64,000 nt of DNA from Portibacter lacus (GCF_021533215.1 NZ_JAJNKA010000009.1:124001-188000); one strand, 5' to 3'; shown: positions 16,466 through 24,650, numbered from the stretch's first letter. The notes: a model not told the origin generated them from the sequence alone. Translations and numbers: made by a program.

Positions 16466-18826
16466 TTACAATAGTTTTAAAGAGAGCCATTTACTCACTA
16501 ATAATCCATAAACCATTATGGTAATACTGCTCGTCGGCATCAAGATCGCAGCAACGATCGGTGATAAATTCCCGGTAACAGCAAAACCAAGTCCAATAAA
16601 ATTATATAGAAAAGCTATAATGAAAGCTCCGATTAATGCAACTTTTAACTTCTTAACGTAATCGAGGATTTGGATAAATCCAGCCAAGCGATCTGATGAA
16701 ATGATGGCATCACAAGCTGGGGTGAAAGTGTTATTATCTTCCGAAACAACCATCCCTACATCACTTTGCTTTAGCGCTCCAGCATCATTAAGTCCATCTC
16801 CTACCATCATTACGCTAGCTCCGTTAGCTTGTAATTCCTTAATGTATTTCAATTTATCTTTTGGGCTTTGCTCGAAATTTAGAACAGCACCTTCTGGAAA
16901 AATTTCTTTCATTCGAGACCTTTCTCGTTCATTATCACCAGATAGTAAAGCCAACTTGTAGGAAGATAAATTAGTGATGATGTTACTAATATTCCTCCTT
17001 AATTTTTTTTCAAAGGTATAGTGCCCTATTATTTGATGGCTCATTTCAATAATTACATTTCTTTCATCATTATTTTCTGCTCCTAATATGAAAGATGCTG
17101 AACCAATTTTTACAAGCTTTCCTTCACATTCTGCGATAATTCCTTTTCCAGGGACTTCCACATAATTAGATACTGATCGTAATGTTCCATTTATTTCTTG
17201 AGAAATGGCAGTACTGAGTGGGTGGCTAGATTGTGAAGTAACCGAAAATATGATGTCTCTATCTGTAGCGGATAGTGGGTTTCCTATAAAAGCGGCATTC
17301 ATAGATTTGTTCTCCGTAATAGTTCCAGTCTTATCGAATACGATGGTGTCGATGTCTAATAATTTTTCAAGGGTTTCTGTGGATCTGGCATAGAATTCTT
17401 TTTTCCCTAAGATTCTGGTTGCGTTTCCGAGAATAAAAGGGACCGATAAGGCTAAAGCACAAGGACATGCAACGATAAGAACGGCTGTGATAGATCTAAA
17501 GGCAGTAGAAACATCTACAAAGATCCAAAATAAGAAAGTAAGCGTAGCAATTGCCAGTATCGTCCAAGTGAAATACTTACTGATGTTGTTAAGTAATAAT
17601 TCTGCTTTGCTAGATTTTGCTTCTTTGAAAGGGCTTTCTTGCCATAGTTGCGTCAAGTAACCTTGGTCTACCGTTTTACTAACTTTAATTTCTATAGAGG
17701 AAGATGTCTGCTTTCCGCCCGCGAATATGGGCTCTCCTATGCTCATGGATTTTGGAGTCGTTTCGCCTGTGACAAAGCTGTAATCTATTTGAGCATTTCC
17801 TGCGATTAGTTCACCATCGCAAGGAATGATTTCTCCGCTCCGCACTTTAATAATTTCATCTACCTCTATCTTATCTATAGACTTGCTTATCCAAGAATTT
17901 TCAGAAAGTACTTGAATCGCTATAGGGAAGTAGCTACGGTAGTCTCTGTCGAAAGCGATAGACTTTTTAGTAAAGTCCTGAAACCATTGACCTATAAGAA
18001 GAAAAAGTACAAATCCAGCAAAACTATCTAGGTATCCTTCACCTGTAGTTGAAAGGATCTCATAAACACTTCGAAGAAATAACGTGATCATTCCTATAGC
18101 AAGTGGAACATGAATTCCCAGGTTGCCTTGTTTAATGTTTTTTACCGCATCTGATAGATAGCCATATCCAGAATAGAAAAATACAGGTAATGCTAGCAAA
18201 ATATTGATGTAACCTAAGTAGTAAGACGAGGCTGCATCAGCAAATCCTAAGTATTCAGGAAAACTAAGCAACATAATATTTCCGAATGAAAAACCTGCAA
18301 CTCCGATTTTTAATAACAGTGAACGATCTACAGTCGTATTTTTTTCTTCGTGTAGTTTCGAGAAATTAAGCTCCGGTTCATACCCAATTTTATAAAGTAA
18401 GGAGACAAGTTCGAATAATTCTATTTGATCATGCTCGAAAGTAATGTAGGCCTTTTTTTCGAGGAAGTTAACCGTGCAATTAGAAATACCAGCATGTAGT
18501 TTGGGCAAATTTTCTAGTAAATAGAGACAAGAAGCGCAATGAATAGCTGGTAATTTGAAATTAACTTTGGATAATTTTTCATCCCTAAAAGAGAGAATTT
18601 TGAGAACGGCGTCTGTTTCTTTCAGGTACTCTAGGTCTTCAGGGACAATATTGTATCTGGAAACACCTGGATGCTTTTCGATATCATAATACTGTGTAAG
18701 GTCACTATCCTTTAACAGTAAGTAAATCTGCTTACACCCATTACAGCAAAAGTTTAACGGACCTGTTTCATCACAAGTTTCGCCACAATGGTCGCATTTT
18801 GTCTGAATGTTAATTTCTTTAAGCAA
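16466..18826 (-). CDS. ccoI: CcoI/FixI-type copper P1B-ATPase, cbb3 assembly
   Basis: A 786-residue P-type ATPase that supplies copper to the cbb3 core. An N-terminal cysteine cluster (CDHCGETC, CCNGC; residues 11-31) is followed by a heavy-metal domain with HCASC (Cys97, Cys100), a membrane block, the CPC motif (IVACPCALALS, about 450-460), the phosphorylation site DKTGTITE and the hinge GDGLNDAGALK. No ATG is available before the cysteine cluster; the frame opens with TTG at 18826, which overlaps the stop of the 37-residue upstream ORF by 8 bases, so initiation is probably coupled. It is the first large gene of the cbb3 cluster and lies downstream of three tandem FNR/FixK-type boxes. Confidence 0.94.
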   Translation of the reverse strand: MLKEINIQTKCDHCGETCDETGPLNFCCNGCKQIYLLLKDSDLTQYYDIEKHPGVSRYNIVPEDLEYLKETDAVLKILSFRDEKLSKVNFKLPAIHCASCLYLLENLPKLHAGISNCTVNFLEKKAYITFEHDQIELFELVSLLYKIGYEPELNFSKLHEEKNTTVDRSLLLKIGVAGFSFGNIMLLSFPEYLGFADAASSYYLGYINILLALPVFFYSGYGYLSDAVKNIKQGNLGIHVPLAIGMITLFLRSVYEILSTTGEGYLDSFAGFVLFLLIGQWFQDFTKKSIAFDRDYRSYFPIAIQVLSENSWISKSIDKIEVDEIIKVRSGEIIPCDGELIAGNAQIDYSFVTGETTPKSMSIGEPIFAGGKQTSSSIEIKVSKTVDQGYLTQLWQESPFKEAKSSKAELLLNNISKYFTWTILAIATLTFLFWIFVDVSTAFRSITAVLIVACPCALALSVPFILGNATRILGKKEFYARSTETLEKLLDIDTIVFDKTGTITENKSMNAAFIGNPLSATDRDIIFSVTSQSSHPLSTAISQEINGTLRSVSNYVEVPGKGIIAECEGKLVKIGSASFILGAENNDERNVIIEMSHQIIGHYTFEKKLRRNISNIITNLSSYKLALLSGDNERERSRMKEIFPEGAVLNFEQSPKDKLKYIKELQANGASVMMVGDGLNDAGALKQSDVGMVVSEDNNTFTPACDAIISSDRLAGFIQILDYVKKLKVALIGAFIIAFLYNFIGLGFAVTGNLSPIVAAILMPTSSITIMVYGLLVSKWLSLKLL

Positions 18827-18932
18827 TATAATAGAGTAAGAGAACTATTGAAATTGTAAAAATTAGAATAAGAAATAGGATACTAAAAAAAGGCATGACG
18901 TGTTCGAATAAAGATTTAGTCTTTTTTCCCAT
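18819..18932 (-). CDS. 37-residue single-span membrane ORF overlapping ccoI
   Basis: The ATG at 18932 opens 37 codons: a basic start (MGKKTKSLFEHVMPFF) and one membrane span ending LLLYYIA. The stop (18821-18819) lies inside the start region of ccoI, which begins with TTG at 18826. The ORF is the first reading frame behind the triple FNR/FixK box array, with a perfect minus-strand -7 motif (TAGATTTG, 18956 to 18949) 17 bases upstream. It could be a small regulatory or assembly subunit, or a translated leader that couples ccoI initiation. No family is recognised. Confidence 0.55.
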   Translation of the reverse strand: MGKKTKSLFEHVMPFFSILFLILIFTISIVLLLYYIA

Positions 18933-19001
18933 TGGTAATTTTTTTTAGCAAATCTAATCTTGATTTACATGAAGATTAATGATGGGTGTCAATTCTAAAA
19001 T

Positions 19002-19013
19002 TGATCTTGATCA
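19002..19013. promoter_or_regulatory. FNR/FixK-type box, copy 1 of 3
   Basis: TGATCTTGATCA, preceded by T (TTGAT), matches TGAT-N4-ATCA perfectly. It is the box nearest ccoI. On the minus strand, a weak -7-like TAATCTTC (18978 to 18971) is 29.5 bases from its centre, and a perfect TAGATTTG lies further on at 18956 to 18949. Confidence 0.65.
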
Positions 19014-19024
19014 CTATTAAAAAG

Positions 19025-19036
19025 TGATATAGATCA
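19025..19036. promoter_or_regulatory. FNR/FixK-type box, copy 2 of 3
   Basis: TGATATAGATCA sits within the longer near-palindrome AGTGATATAGATCACT (half-sites AGTGAT/ATCACT). It starts 23 bases after copy 1 and 22 before copy 3, about two helical turns in each case, so proteins on all three boxes would lie on the same face of the DNA. Confidence 0.65.
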
Positions 19037-19046
19037 CTAGAAAATA

Positions 19047-19058
19047 TGATCTAGATCA
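19047..19058. promoter_or_regulatory. FNR/FixK-type box, copy 3 of 3
   Basis: TGATCTAGATCA within the perfect palindrome ATGATCTAGATCAT. Its centre (19052.5) is exactly 29.5 bases before the perfect plus-strand -7 element TATATTTG at 19082-19089, which points away from ccoI. Confidence 0.65.
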
Positions 19059-19081
19059 TTTTTTACATCTCTTTTTGGTTC

Positions 19082-19089
19082 TATATTTG
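19082..19089 (+). promoter_or_regulatory. -7 element of a rightward promoter
   Basis: TATATTTG matches TAnnTTTG exactly. No TTG lies at the normal -33 distance; box copy 3 occupies the activator position instead. There is no protein gene on the plus strand downstream before the convergent kinase gene. Confidence 0.5.
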
Positions 19090-19095
19090 AATAAA

Positions 19096-19262
19096 GTGAT
19101 ACTCAAGCCATGAAAGCTATCTAAAAGTATCAAATTCGAACAACAGAAAAGTAGGTTATTTAAGCGTTTTTTATCGTATGCAAAAAAAGAAAATTTGCTA
19201 TTTAATCGATAAGGAAATAATAAATAAGAATAGGTTTTAAAGAGACTGAATTTCAGTTTTTA
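19096..19262 (+). ncRNA. Candidate small RNA under FNR/FixK-type control
   Basis: From the predicted start near 19096 the transcript would open with a hairpin: GATACT (19098-19103) pairs with AGTATC (19126-19131), with an inner AGC/GCT pairing. It would end at ACTGAA/TTCAGT (19245-19257) followed by TTTTATT, a weak terminator. No coding frame of note lies within. The stretch is not explained by either neighbour gene. This is a prediction from promoter, fold and terminator only. Confidence 0.35.
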
Positions 19263-19326
19263 TTAATCCATTGTGAAGAATTGTTCGATCACAAAAGGCA
19301 TAAAAATTAGTTTTATATTGTTTAGT

Positions 19327-20550
19327 TTATAGGCTAGGAGATTTTGGGATTTGCACAGTAAATGTGCTCCCAATATTCTCCTTACTCTCAAAGGTTAATT
19401 CTCCATTTAACAAGTGCACGTAACGTTGTACAATAGGAAGTCCTAATCCAGTTCCTTGGATATTTTCTGCATTAGTAGCTCTGAAGAATCGTTCGAATAA
19501 GTAGATCTGTTGCTCTGTAGGAATTCCCATACCATGGTCTATAATACTCATGATTAAGTTGTCCACATCGCTTTTTACATGTACTGTTATTTCACCAACT
19601 CCAGAATACTTGATCGCATTTGATAATAGGTTGAAAAGAATATTTTTTATCGTGTTTTTATCGGAGTGAATGGAGACTTCTTCATCAATAATTAATTTAA
19701 GAACCTGTCCTTCCTTTAAAAGACCTTCTAACTCAGAAAATGTTTCATGAACGATTTCTGAAACATTGATAGTGACTAAGTTTAGTGTGACCTTGCCTTC
19801 TTCTAATTTGGATAAATCGAGAAAATCATTTAGAATTCCAGTTAAGTGATTAACGGAGCTCTTTATTTTTTGGATGTGTTTGATTCTTTTGTCTTGTGAT
19901 GCAGCGTCTTCATATTTTCCGATTAATGCTGCTGAAGACAATATGGTACTAAGTGGTGTTCTGAATTCGTGTGCTGCTGTTGTGATAAATCTGGTCTTCA
20001 GCTCGTTAGTTTTTTTCTCAGATTGTAAAGCGTCTGTAAGAGCCTCTTCACTTTTTTCAAGTTTTCGGTTCGTCTTGATTAACCTATTGATTACAGATTC
20101 AAGCTCATTCGTTCTCTCTGCTATTTTTTCTTCTAGCTTTTGGTTTAATTTCCATAGATCATCTTGTGCTTTCTTTGTATCAGAAATATCATGAATGATC
20201 CCAGTAAACATAACGCGATCATTCAGCACTACCTCACTAACAGCAAGTCTGAAAGGAAATACGGTACCATCTTTTTTTCTTCCTTTAACCTCTCGACCGA
20301 TGCCTATGATTTTGGCCTGACGAGTAGTAATGTAATTATGGAGATAGGAATCATGTTTCGAATGATCGGGCTCAGGCATAAGCATAGAAACATTGTTGCC
20401 GATCATGTCTTCTTTAGTGTATTGAAATAGATTGTGAACTGCTTGATTCACGGTTTCTATATTCCCGCGACTATCAATGGTGATGATGCCATCGATTGCT
20501 GCTTCGATGATGGAATTTAGTCTAAGTGCAAATTCTTCATTAGATTTCAT
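19327..20550 (-). CDS. PAS-domain histidine kinase, FixL-like oxygen sensor candidate
   Basis: A 407-residue soluble kinase without membrane spans. The PAS domain (about 8-125) has SKHDSYL with His66 where FixL has its heme ligand, and IIGIGREVKGRKKDG with Arg86 exactly 20 residues on, as His200 and Arg220 are in Bradyrhizobium FixL. A coiled coil (about 128-185) leads to the HisKA box TAAHEFRTPLS (His194) and an HATPase domain (NLLSNAIKYS, DHGMGIP, GTGLGLPIV). The probable role is autophosphorylation when O2 leaves the heme and transfer to a receiver. No receiver gene is adjacent; the receiver-Crp fusion at 4959-5999, across the cbb3 cluster, is the natural candidate. Heme binding itself is inferred. 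Confidence 0.85.
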   Translation of the reverse strand: MKSNEEFALRLNSIIEAAIDGIITIDSRGNIETVNQAVHNLFQYTKEDMIGNNVSMLMPEPDHSKHDSYLHNYITTRQAKIIGIGREVKGRKKDGTVFPFRLAVSEVVLNDRVMFTGIIHDISDTKKAQDDLWKLNQKLEEKIAERTNELESVINRLIKTNRKLEKSEEALTDALQSEKKTNELKTRFITTAAHEFRTPLSTILSSAALIGKYEDAASQDKRIKHIQKIKSSVNHLTGILNDFLDLSKLEEGKVTLNLVTINVSEIVHETFSELEGLLKEGQVLKLIIDEEVSIHSDKNTIKNILFNLLSNAIKYSGVGEITVHVKSDVDNLIMSIIDHGMGIPTEQQIYLFERFFRATNAENIQGTGLGLPIVQRYVHLLNGELTFESKENIGSTFTVQIPKSPSL

Positions 20551-20653
20551 ACACTAAATGTATTAAAAGTGTAGAAAAGAAAAGGCGTTATCTTGATATT
20601 TGTGGCGTAATTAAAGGAAAACGCTTAAGAATTTACAATTAAAATTGTATCAA

Positions 20654-21532
20654 CTATCCAAATAAGTCTGAACTCAAATAACGGTCGCCTCGATCGCATA
20701 CAATACTAACAATCACACCTTCTTCTAGTTCTTCAGAAAGTTTTATGGCTGCTGACATAGCGCCTCCGCTGCTCATACCAGCAAGAATGCCTTCTTCCTG
20801 TGCGAGTCTGCGAGTCATTCGTGTTGCTTCTTCTTCAGAAACGTCCATAACACGGTCCACTCTGGATGGGTTGAAAATTTTAGGTAGGAATTCTGGACTC
20901 CATCGTCTTATACCTGGAATAGACGAACCATCAGTTGGCTGGCATCCGATAATCTGAATAGCTGGATTTTGTTCTTTTAAATATTTAGAAACGCCCATGA
21001 TGGTCCCAGTTGTTCCCATCGAAGAAACGAAATGGGTTACTTTCCCTTCAGTATCTCTAAGGATTTCAGGTCCAGTAGTTCTATAATGAGCGCCATAGTT
21101 ATCTGGGTTTCCGAATTGATTGAGCATAATATACCCCTCTTCAGCAACCATTTTGTCCGCTACCTCTCTGGAGTATTCGATGGTTTTATCGATGTCTGTA
21201 AGAATAACAGTCGCTCCATAAGCTCGCATGGTGTCGACTCTTTCTTTGGTAGCTTTTGCAGGCATGAGTAGCGTCATATCTAATCCGAGTTGTCCCGCTA
21301 TCATTGCTAAAGCAATTCCAGTATTTCCACTGGTGGCTTCCACTAATCGGTCACCTTTTTTGATATCACCTCTCTTAAGCGCCTCAGTAATCATACCATA
21401 TGCAGCTCGATCTTTCACACTTCCTCCTGGATTATTACCTTCTAATTTTCCATAAATTTTCACCTTAGGATTTTTGTTGAGATGCTGGATTTCAACTAAA
21501 GGCGTATTACCGATCAATTCTAATAACTTCAT
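20654..21532 (-). CDS. cysM: Cysteine synthase, CysM type
   Basis: A 292-residue PLP enzyme that makes cysteine from O-acetylserine and sulfide (or thiosulfate). Lys40 in GGSVKDRAAYG binds PLP; TSGNTGIALA contacts the substrate carboxylate and GTTGTIMG the phosphate. The C-terminus CDRGDRYLSSDLF is of the CysM (cysteine synthase B) kind. It starts 2 bases after the serine acetyltransferase gene; together they form a complete serine-to-cysteine operon. Confidence 0.93.
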   Translation of the reverse strand: MKLLELIGNTPLVEIQHLNKNPKVKIYGKLEGNNPGGSVKDRAAYGMITEALKRGDIKKGDRLVEATSGNTGIALAMIAGQLGLDMTLLMPAKATKERVDTMRAYGATVILTDIDKTIEYSREVADKMVAEEGYIMLNQFGNPDNYGAHYRTTGPEILRDTEGKVTHFVSSMGTTGTIMGVSKYLKEQNPAIQIIGCQPTDGSSIPGIRRWSPEFLPKIFNPSRVDRVMDVSEEEATRMTRRLAQEEGILAGMSSGGAMSAAIKLSEELEEGVIVSIVCDRGDRYLSSDLFG

Positions 21533-21534
21533 TG

Positions 21535-22410
21535 CTATGATAAGGTTTCTTTTATGATAAATGTATCTATAGAATCATCATTATTGTTCTGCAGATTAGC
21601 TCTATAATATAACTTTGTATTTGCTGGTACAGATCTGGTTAACCATACATTTCCACCGATGATGGAATTCTTTCCAATAACTGTCTTTCCACCAAGAATT
21701 GCTGCATTCGCATAGATCACCACGTTATCTTCTATGGTCGGGTGACGCTTAGTATTAGCATCAGATTTATCCACACTTAATGCACCCAGCGTAACACCTT
21801 GATATATCTTCACATGCTCGCCGATGTTACTTGTTTCTCCTATCACAACACCTGTCCCGTGATCTATACAAAAGTATGGTCCTATAGTCGCACCAGGATG
21901 AATGTCAATTCCTGTTTTACTGTGGGCATATTCAGTAAGGATCCGAGGAATGTCATTTATATTTAACAGAAGCATTGCATTAGAAATCCGGTATACAAAT
22001 GTGGCATAGAAACCTGGATAAGAACGAATCACCTCACGTCTAGATTTAGCAGCTGGATCACCTTCGAATATTGCAGTAATATCTTTTTCAAGGAGATCAT
22101 ATACTTCAGGTAGTTTTTTGAAAAAATCAGCTGCGATCTGATTAACTTTTGTGAAATCGTTGTCTGGATTTCGGATCAGAAGTCCTGCAAATTTTTTCTC
22201 AAGATTGTTCAGATATGCATCTATTTGGTCTGTAGAATAGAAGCTCTGTTTAGCATAGTCCATATACAACGCGCCACTTAATTCCTTAAAAAAGGAGACG
22301 ATCTCCATCGGGGTAGGGCAGTCAGAGCATAATCTGTGCGCTTCTAATAATTGATCTAGAAATTTCTTATTCATAGTATTATTAAATGTATGCAATTCTA
22401 TAAGGTTCAA
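21535..22410 (-). CDS. cysE: Serine O-acetyltransferase
   Basis: A 291-residue enzyme making O-acetylserine. An N-terminal helical region of about 150 residues is followed by the left-handed beta-helix with [27 protein letters not shown] and [13 protein letters not shown]; the catalytic His is in the DHGTG segment. The longer N-terminus resembles EpsC-type bacterial enzymes. The first 12 codons may not be translated: an ATG at 22374 (MNKKFLDQ) is an equally good start. It is followed after 2 bases by cysM. Confidence 0.92.
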   Translation of the reverse strand: MNLIELHTFNNTMNKKFLDQLLEAHRLCSDCPTPMEIVSFFKELSGALYMDYAKQSFYSTDQIDAYLNNLEKKFAGLLIRNPDNDFTKVNQIAADFFKKLPEVYDLLEKDITAIFEGDPAAKSRREVIRSYPGFYATFVYRISNAMLLLNINDIPRILTEYAHSKTGIDIHPGATIGPYFCIDHGTGVVIGETSNIGEHVKIYQGVTLGALSVDKSDANTKRHPTIEDNVVIYANAAILGGKTVIGKNSIIGGNVWLTRSVPANTKLYYRANLQNNNDDSIDTFIIKETLS

Positions 22411-22683
22411 AAATGAAGCCTAATTCACGAAAAAAACATATTACCTGATTATTCAGAATACTTTAACGGTATAAATTTTAAAATCTTACCTAGAGGTTGT
22501 AGCAGAATTTTATGATGGTCAATGTTAATACCCCTGCAGGAATGAGATTCATTTGACAGCAATTTAATGTTATTCTTGGATAAATGTTTTGGACATTCCT
22601 AATTATATTGAAAACTAAGAAGTTACCTGATGTGATAGAGAGAGTTAGTTGCTATTAGCAATATGAGGACTAATTGCTGGTAT
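22411..22683. other. Intergenic region, nothing recognised
   Basis: About 270 bases upstream of cysE and downstream of the HPPD terminator. I see no reading frame longer than 25 codons with a plausible start, no FNR/FixK-type box and no convincing hairpin. Confidence 0.5.
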
Positions 22684-22721
22684 AAAAAAAGAGAAGGTGG
22701 ACTGTGGCTTGCCACCTTCTC
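22684..22721 (-). terminator. Rho-independent terminator of the HPPD gene
   Basis: On the minus strand, GAGAAGGTGG (22721 to 22712) pairs perfectly over 10 bases with its complement at 22700-22691 and is followed by seven Ts (22690-22684). One of the strongest hairpins in the window. Confidence 0.9.
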
Positions 22722-22731
22722 AGGATCGTTA

Positions 22732-23862
22732 TTATAGCGTTCCTCTTAATTCTTGTTCGCGTTCTAAAGCCTCAAATAAGGCTTTGAAGTTTCCTTTTCC
22801 GAATGAATTGGCTCCTTTTCTTTGTATGATTTCGAAGAACATAGTAGGTCTTGCTTGTACTGTTTTAGTGAATATTTGTAATAAATATCCTTCTTCATCT
22901 CTATCGACTAAGATACCTAGTTCTGCAAGTGCACTAATGTCTTCATCTATTTTTCCTACTCTTTCACTTAATACATCATAATAAGTCTGAGGAACTTTCA
23001 GAAATTCAATTCCACGAGATTTTAGTTTCGTGACCGTTTTGATAATATCATCGGTTGCAACTGCTATATGTTGAACACCAGCACCGTTGTAGAATTCAAG
23101 GTATTCATCTACTTGTGATTTCTTTAAACCTGGTGCAGGCTCATTGATAGGAAATTTGATTCTTCCATTTCCATTACTCATCACTTTACTCATTAGTGCA
23201 GTGAATTCTGTAGAAATATCATTGTCATCGAAAGATAAGATCTGTTTGAAACCAAGTACTTCTTCATAAAATTTCACCCACTCATTCATCTGACCTTCCT
23301 CTACGTTTCCTACCATATGGTCTACAAATTTTAACCCTACCGATGTAACTTTGAAATCAGAATTCCAAGCTCTGAATCCAGGCAAGAAAACGCCATTGTA
23401 ATTTTTGCGTTCTACGAAAACATGGACAACATCACCGTAAGTATGAATTCCAGCTCTGATCACTTGGCCATGATCATCTTTTTCGATCATCGGTTCGAAG
23501 AATGATTTCGCGCCACGACCGATGGCTTCCTCATATGCTTGAGTGGCATCTTCTACCCATAATGCGATGGTTTTCACACCGTCACCATGTTTGTCTATTT
23601 GCTTGCCTATTTCCGAGTTTCCTTTTAAAGGAGAGGTAAAAACAAATTTGATTTTATCCTGGTATACTACATAGGATTCAGTTACTTTATTACCTGTTTC
23701 TAATCCACTATATGCTAAGGAATTAAATCCCATTGCAGTTTTGTAGAAATGAGCTGCTTGTTTAGAATTACTAACATAGAATTCTACATAATCAGTGCCG
23801 AGTAAGGGCATGAATTCTTCTGATTTAAGTTTATCTGCTTCTGTGATAACTGTACTTTTCAT
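22732..23862 (-). CDS. hppD: 4-Hydroxyphenylpyruvate dioxygenase
   Basis: A 376-residue non-heme iron enzyme that converts 4-hydroxyphenylpyruvate to homogentisate in tyrosine breakdown. It has two vicinal-oxygen-chelate domains; the second carries the iron ligands His182 (FVDHMVGN), His265 (GVQHIAVAT) and Glu344 (MFFEIIQRKG). The C-terminal GNFKALFEALEREQELRG helix, which gates the active site in this family, is intact. It has a near-ideal promoter with a palindrome over the -7 box (23891-23930), and the divergence in gene content suggests that the neighbouring MarR gene controls it. Confidence 0.95.
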   Translation of the reverse strand: MKSTVITEADKLKSEEFMPLLGTDYVEFYVSNSKQAAHFYKTAMGFNSLAYSGLETGNKVTESYVVYQDKIKFVFTSPLKGNSEIGKQIDKHGDGVKTIALWVEDATQAYEEAIGRGAKSFFEPMIEKDDHGQVIRAGIHTYGDVVHVFVERKNYNGVFLPGFRAWNSDFKVTSVGLKFVDHMVGNVEEGQMNEWVKFYEEVLGFKQILSFDDNDISTEFTALMSKVMSNGNGRIKFPINEPAPGLKKSQVDEYLEFYNGAGVQHIAVATDDIIKTVTKLKSRGIEFLKVPQTYYDVLSERVGKIDEDISALAELGILVDRDEEGYLLQIFTKTVQARPTMFFEIIQRKGANSFGKGNFKALFEALEREQELRGTL

Positions 23863-23890
23863 AATATTTTTATTATTGCATTAACAATAG

Positions 23891-23930
23891 TTGCATATGC
23901 AAATATACACTAATTATTTTTGCAAGTCAA
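23891..23930 (-). promoter_or_regulatory. hppD promoter with operator-like palindrome
   Basis: On the minus strand a -33 TTG (23930-23928) is 20 bases from a perfect -7 element TATATTTG (23907-23900). The palindrome TTGCATATGCAA (23891-23902) overlaps the -7 element and covers the predicted start of transcription. A near-copy, TTGCATAATGTAA, overlaps the start codon of the MarR gene (24470-24482). Confidence 0.65.
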
Positions 23931-24040
23931 GATTTTTTGTGACTGATGAAGATCTATTGAATTGATTTAATTCGGAATGCTCTTAAGGGTAGAGGTAGGA
24001 GTTCGTTGATAGGTGGAAAGAGTATGCTGTATGGGAGTTT

Positions 24041-24475
24041 TTATTCCTTTGACATATTATCAAATATCTTGTTTATTATTTTTAGAAATTTGGTGTAATC
24101 TTCTTTGGACAAACCTTGCCATGACTGATTCCTTAATTTGTTGACTAAAGGCGTAAGAGCTTTGACGGTTTTAATTCCGTCTTCCGTTAGAAAAATTTCA
24201 AATTTTCTTCGGTCATTCTTAACCGGTTTTCGTTCTACAAAACTTTTTCTTGCAAGCGTATCAATAATTCTGGAAATGCTGGGTGCATCTTTAAATGATT
24301 GTTCTGCTAAATCGGATTGACTCAGACCATTTTGGGAATTGAGTATATCTAGAATGACCCATTGTTCAGGAGTAATATTAAAACCTGCATTTTTAAATGC
24401 TTGGTGAAAGTTCAACTTAACTAAGCGAGTCGTTCTTTCTAAATAATATCCAATTTTATTATTTTCAGCTTGCAT
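24041..24475 (-). CDS. MarR-family transcriptional regulator
   Basis: A 144-residue winged-helix regulator. It opens with a dimerisation helix, followed by the DNA-reading part (ITPEQWVILDIL, GLSQSDLAEQSFKDAPSISRII) and the wing with KNDRRKFEIFLTEDG. It lies upstream of hppD in the same orientation. MarR proteins near aromatic-degradation genes usually repress and respond to the substrate. Its start codon is overlapped by TTGCATAATGTAA, similar to the palindrome in the hppD promoter, which suggests repression of both genes by the same protein. A -7-like TATATTTA (24487-24480) lies so close that the mRNA may be leaderless. Confidence 0.9.
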   Translation of the reverse strand: MQAENNKIGYYLERTTRLVKLNFHQAFKNAGFNITPEQWVILDILNSQNGLSQSDLAEQSFKDAPSISRIIDTLARKSFVERKPVKNDRRKFEIFLTEDGIKTVKALTPLVNKLRNQSWQGLSKEDYTKFLKIINKIFDNMSKE

Positions 24476-24482
24476 AATGTAA
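24470..24482. promoter_or_regulatory. Operator-like palindrome over the marR start codon
   Basis: TTGCATAATGTAA pairs TTGCAT with ATGTAA around a central A with one mismatch. It matches the hppD palindrome TTGCATATGCAA and lies at the same place relative to the -7 box, as expected for autoregulation. Confidence 0.45.
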
Positions 24483-24650
24483 ATATACTGCTCTTTCGAA
24501 TTAATATCGTAAATGTAAGCCTAGATAGAAAATTTTTCTTTTATTTGTCAATATAAATGGATAACTTACTATTTAGCACACATAAGGCAAATATTGTTAC
24601 ACGGAAAACTGAAAACCAAATGAAATAACAAAACACTAAACTTATTAAAT

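Noticed and set aside
23945-23956. TGATGAAGATCT as a further FNR/FixK box near hppD
   Set aside because: One mismatch, no -7 element at the fixed 29.5-base distance, and hppD already has a complete -33/-7 promoter.
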